DNA of 64,000 nt from Candidatus Rifleibacterium amylolyticum. GTDB taxonomy: Bacteria > Muiribacteriota > Ozemobacteria > Ozemobacterales > Ozemobacteraceae. Positions 61,470 through 64,000 of the stretch are shown here, in pieces (the stretch's first letter is position 1; every line of letters begins with the position of its first letter). Location of the stretch: the NCBI GenBank assembly GCA_009917695.1, contig JAACJG010000015.1:1-64000 (forward strand), read 5' to 3'. The position numbers and the translations under genes are program-made. The notes under the pieces were generated by a model. The model was not told the DNA's origin. It saw only the letters and a program-made list of their open reading frames with translations, and did no database searches.

Positions 61470-64000
61470 ATGAAACATTGTTGTTACATTTCCCTTTTAT
61501 TGATTTTTGCGCTGCTGTTCGCTTTTCCGGCACAGGCGCAGACCCGCGCCGATCTCTGGCGCCAGGTAGATGAGGCCAAGTCAAAAGGCCTGCCGCAGAC
61601 TGCGATAGAGCATCTCAACAAGATTTATGAACTGGCGCAGAAGGAAAATAACATGGTAGATGCCGTTAAAGCTCTTTGCGACCGCATAGTTCAAGAAGGC
61701 AACATCCAGGGAAACAAACCCGAAGAACGCATAACCAGACTCGAAACCGAAATTGAATCGGCGGATGCCAAGGTTAAGCCACTGCTGAAAATAGTTCTGG
61801 CAAAATGGTACTGGCACTATTACAACCGCAATACCTACCGTTTCATCAACCGGTCACGCACCGAAGGACTTGATGAAAAAGATTTCACCACCTGGGATCT
61901 GCCGAAACTTTTCGCGCACATCGGCAACCTCTATGAGAATGTTCTTAAAGAAGAAGAAACGCTCAAGGCCATTCCGATAAAGACGCTAAGTGGATTCCTT
62001 GAACCCGGTAATCAACCCGAGGGGCTGCGCCCGACTCTCTTTGACTTTTTTGCCCATGAGGCGCTGACATTCTATATGGCCGACGCGCAGAGCGCCGCCC
62101 GGCCGACCACTGCCTTCGAAATCACCGTTGATTCGCCGGCTTTTGGCGATTTTGAAGCTTTCATGAAATGGCAACCGGAAACGCTCGATACAGATTCATG
62201 CAATTTCAGAGCGGTCAAACTGCTGCAGCGCTTGATGAAAGCGGCTCAGGCAAGCGACAATCTCGATGCCCTGCTCGACAACGACCTGATCAGACTGGCA
62301 TGGGTTCGTCAGGTTGCCGTCGGCGACGATATTGCCAACACTTACATCAAACGCCTCGAAAGCTTCGCCAAAGCGCATGCTGCGCATGCCTATTCCGCAA
62401 CGGCACTGGGCTATGCCGCACAGGAATACCAAAACCTCGGTGAGAACGTTAAAGCGGTTGAAACGGCTGAACAAGGGCAAAGCGCGCATCCGAACAGTTA
62501 CGGCGCCAGTCTTTGCGCCAACCTGATCTCCACCATCAAGTCGCGTGAAGTCAGTTTTGAAACCGAGCGAGTCATTCTGCCTGAAGGCGGCCAGATTCGT
62601 GTCGCCTTCAGAAACATCGACAAGGTACATTTCAGGCTGCTGCCAAGAAAGACCGACGAACTCTTTCGAAAAAACAACTATTCGCCAGACAGCATACAGT
62701 ATGATGACTACGCTGGCATTTTCAAGCGTAAAGCAGTCGAACAGTGGAGCGTAGATGTTTATCCGGGCAACGAATACAAACCGGCTGAAGCGCTGGTCGA
62801 TCTGCCCAAGATGCAGCCTGGCCTTTATTACCTGGCCGCCAGTGTTAATGAAGATTTCAATGAGTCACAGAATGCGCTGTTTGTGGCGCCCATCATTGTT
62901 ACCAGGCTTGGCATGGTCGTGCGCAAGCGCGAAGGCACCCAGGAAATTTTCATTGTCAACAACGTATCGGGCGAGCCAATGGAAGGCATCAAGGTGCAGG
63001 GCTATTCGCACGAATATGACAAAGGCTGGCGCCAGGTGCTCAGCGGCACTACCAATAAAGATGGTATCGCCTCGTTCAATTCGAATCGCGGCAACGGCTT
63101 CTTCATAGCAGAACACAAAGGCCATACCATTTATAAGACCAGTGATTTCTACGCTTATCAGAGCAATGATTTCTCTGCCGACACGCGGGTTTACTTCTTT
63201 ACCGACCGTTCGATCTACCGGCCCGGACAGACAATATACTTCAAAGGTATAGTAGCAAGGCACGATACGCGAACGAATGAATACAAAACACTTCCGGCCG
63301 GCACCAGCGTAAACGTTCTTTTGCGCGACCCCAACAGTCAGGAAGTTAAAAACGAGAACTTCAAGACCAATGAATTCGGCTCGTTTTCAGGCACCTTCAT
63401 CGCTCCAGCCGACCGTCTTACCGGCGCTTACACTATCTACTCGAACACTTTCCACAGCAGCACGATGGTGCGTGTCGAAGAATACAAACGACCAAAGTTC
63501 AAGGTCGATATAGATACTCCCACTCAGTCATTTCAGCTCGACAAGGTAGTTCAGCTGACCGGCCGGGCTATGGCCTATACCGGCGCCAAAATCGACGATG
63601 GCAAGGTTAAGTATCGTGTCGTGCGCGAAATTCGCTATCCGCCGTGGTGCTGGTGGTATTTCAATCCGGGCAGTTCGCAGGAGATCGCACACGGCACAAC
63701 GGTTACCGACAAGAACGGTGAATTCGTAATCAGCTTTACCGCCCTGCCCGATCGCACGGTCAACAAGTCTGACGAGCCGATTTTCATTTATACGGTCTCA
63801 GCCGACGTAACCGATGGAACTGGCGAAACCCGCTCGAGCAAACAGACTGTGCGAATTGGTTATACCGCCCTCTCGCTCGAGCTTTCTGCCAGCGATGTTC
63901 AAGATGCCGGCAAGTCATTTCCGGTAAGCGTTAGAACGGCAACTCTCGACGGCAAAGGTATCGCCGGTGCCGGCAGTTTTCTGGTCTATGCGCTCAAGCA
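61470..64000 (+). CDS. Bacterial alpha-2-macroglobulin family protein (5' part)
   Basis: An open frame of 843 codons that runs off the right edge. A signal peptide (residues 3-23, AQA cleavage) is followed by a helical N-terminal region with TPR-like character (about 25-360) and macroglobulin domains. The MG2 hallmark YFFTDRSIYRPGQTIYFKG is near residues 574-592, and GEPMEGIKVQGYS with TTNKDGIASF are typical of the preceding MG1/MG2 linkers. RYPPWCWWYFNPGSSQEIAHGTTVTDKNGEF follows the Bacteroidota-type large A2M pattern. Such periplasmic proteins trap proteases, often through a CxEQ thioester; that region lies beyond the window, so its presence cannot be judged. ATG follows GGAGG by 5 bp. Confidence 0.88.
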   Translation, partial: MKHCCYISLLLIFALLFAFPAQAQTRADLWRQVDEAKSKGLPQTAIEHLNKIYELAQKENNMVDAVKALCDRIVQEGNIQGNKPEERITRLETEIESADAKVKPLLKIVLAKWYWHYYNRNTYRFINRSRTEGLDEKDFTTWDLPKLFAHIGNLYENVLKEEETLKAIPIKTLSGFLEPGNQPEGLRPTLFDFFAHEALTFYMADAQSAARPTTAFEITVDSPAFGDFEAFMKWQPETLDTDSCNFRAVKLLQRLMKAAQASDNLDALLDNDLIRLAWVRQVAVGDDIANTYIKRLESFAKAHAAHAYSATALGYAAQEYQNLGENVKAVETAEQGQSAHPNSYGASLCANLISTIKSREVSFETERVILPEGGQIRVAFRNIDKVHFRLLPRKTDELFRKNNYSPDSIQYDDYAGIFKRKAVEQWSVDVYPGNEYKPAEALVDLPKMQPGLYYLAASVNEDFNESQNALFVAPIIVTRLGMVVRKREGTQEIFIVNNVSGEPMEGIKVQGYSHEYDKGWRQVLSGTTNKDGIASFNSNRGNGFFIAEHKGHTIYKTSDFYAYQSNDFSADTRVYFFTDRSIYRPGQTIYFKGIVARHDTRTNEYKTLPAGTSVNVLLRDPNSQEVKNENFKTNEFGSFSGTFIAPADRLTGAYTIYSNTFHSSTMVRVEEYKRPKFKVDIDTPTQSFQLDKVVQLTGRAMAYTGAKIDDGKVKYRVVREIRYPPWCWWYFNPGSSQEIAHGTTVTDKNGEFVISFTALPDRTVNKSDEPIFIYTVSADVTDGTGETRSSKQTVRIGYTALSLELSASDVQDAGKSFPVSVRTATLDGKGIAGAGSFLVYALK

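Overview
The window is about 64 kb of a bacterial chromosome with near 50 % GC, dense gene packing and mixed strand use. The organism looks Gram-negative: it has an LPS-core-type glycosyltransferase, several lipoproteins, many Sec-exported proteins and a bacterial alpha-2-macroglobulin. It also looks anaerobic or oxygen-tolerant at most, with a six-subunit Rnf complex in the order C-D-G-E-A-B and an adenosylcobalamin-dependent ribonucleotide reductase. NtrC-type regulation, Gld-type ABC exporters, TPR-rich secreted proteins and large secreted proteases fit a deep-branching Gram-negative lineage. I cannot name the phylum from the sequence alone; a Riflebacteria-like group is only a guess.

Layout. 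1-0.5 kb: 5' end of a 16S rRNA gene (minus strand) with promoter and leader. 0.5-6.7 kb: thiol-disulfide protein, cyclic-2,3-diphosphoglycerate-synthetase-like GTPase, RNase Z/NtrC regulator pair, DUF1232 and OB-fold proteins. 6.9-13.1 kb: phosphatidylethanolamine synthesis (psd-pssA), a clostripain-family lipoprotein behind serS, and an aminotransferase. 13.2-20.1 kb: GldA/F/G-like ABC system with a DUF4340 partner and two glycosyltransferases. 20.2-27.8 kb: a sensor with a degenerate GGDEF domain, then metG-tatD-aroB-nrdJ. 28-35.4 kb: secreted metallo-beta-lactamase fusion, chemoreceptor, LysM amidase, aat. 35.6-42.6 kb: rnfCDGEAB, a PlsY-like protein and an RseC-like protein. 42.6-43.6 kb: a long non-coding gap. 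43.6-50.4 kb: radical SAM protein, zinc ribbon, YgjP-type peptidase and two tandem secreted metalloproteases. 50.5-57.3 kb: CbpA-like J-protein, amidase, then a four-gene unit of unknown role. 57.7-64 kb: secreted TPR proteins, a lipoprotein and the start of an alpha-2-macroglobulin.

Two things stand out. First, 56693-57286 encodes a protein that resembles Cas6e (the type I-E CRISPR RNA endonuclease) along its whole length. No cas gene or CRISPR array is in the window, and the residues that align with the Cas6e catalytic Tyr and His are Pro and Arg. It is the last gene of a tight unit with a zinc-ribbon/OB-fold membrane protein, a TctA-like permease and a YdjM-like membrane hydrolase. Second, the 1-kb gap at 42.6-43.6 kb carries on the minus strand a perfect sigma-54 -24/-12 element, a candidate upstream dyad, a 16-bp closing stem around about 157 nt, and a strong minus-strand intrinsic terminator, with no credible ORF. 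This looks like a sigma-54-dependent non-coding RNA of about 300 nt. A three-copy interspersed repeat and REP-like palindromes, one of them inside the rRNA leader, are further non-coding structure.

Gene starts were moved inward from the longest ORF where a Shine-Dalgarno sequence or a promoter decided it. Promoters were called by eye from -35/-10 matches with 17-18 bp spacing. Family assignments come from recognised motifs and recalled family sequences; no database search was run.
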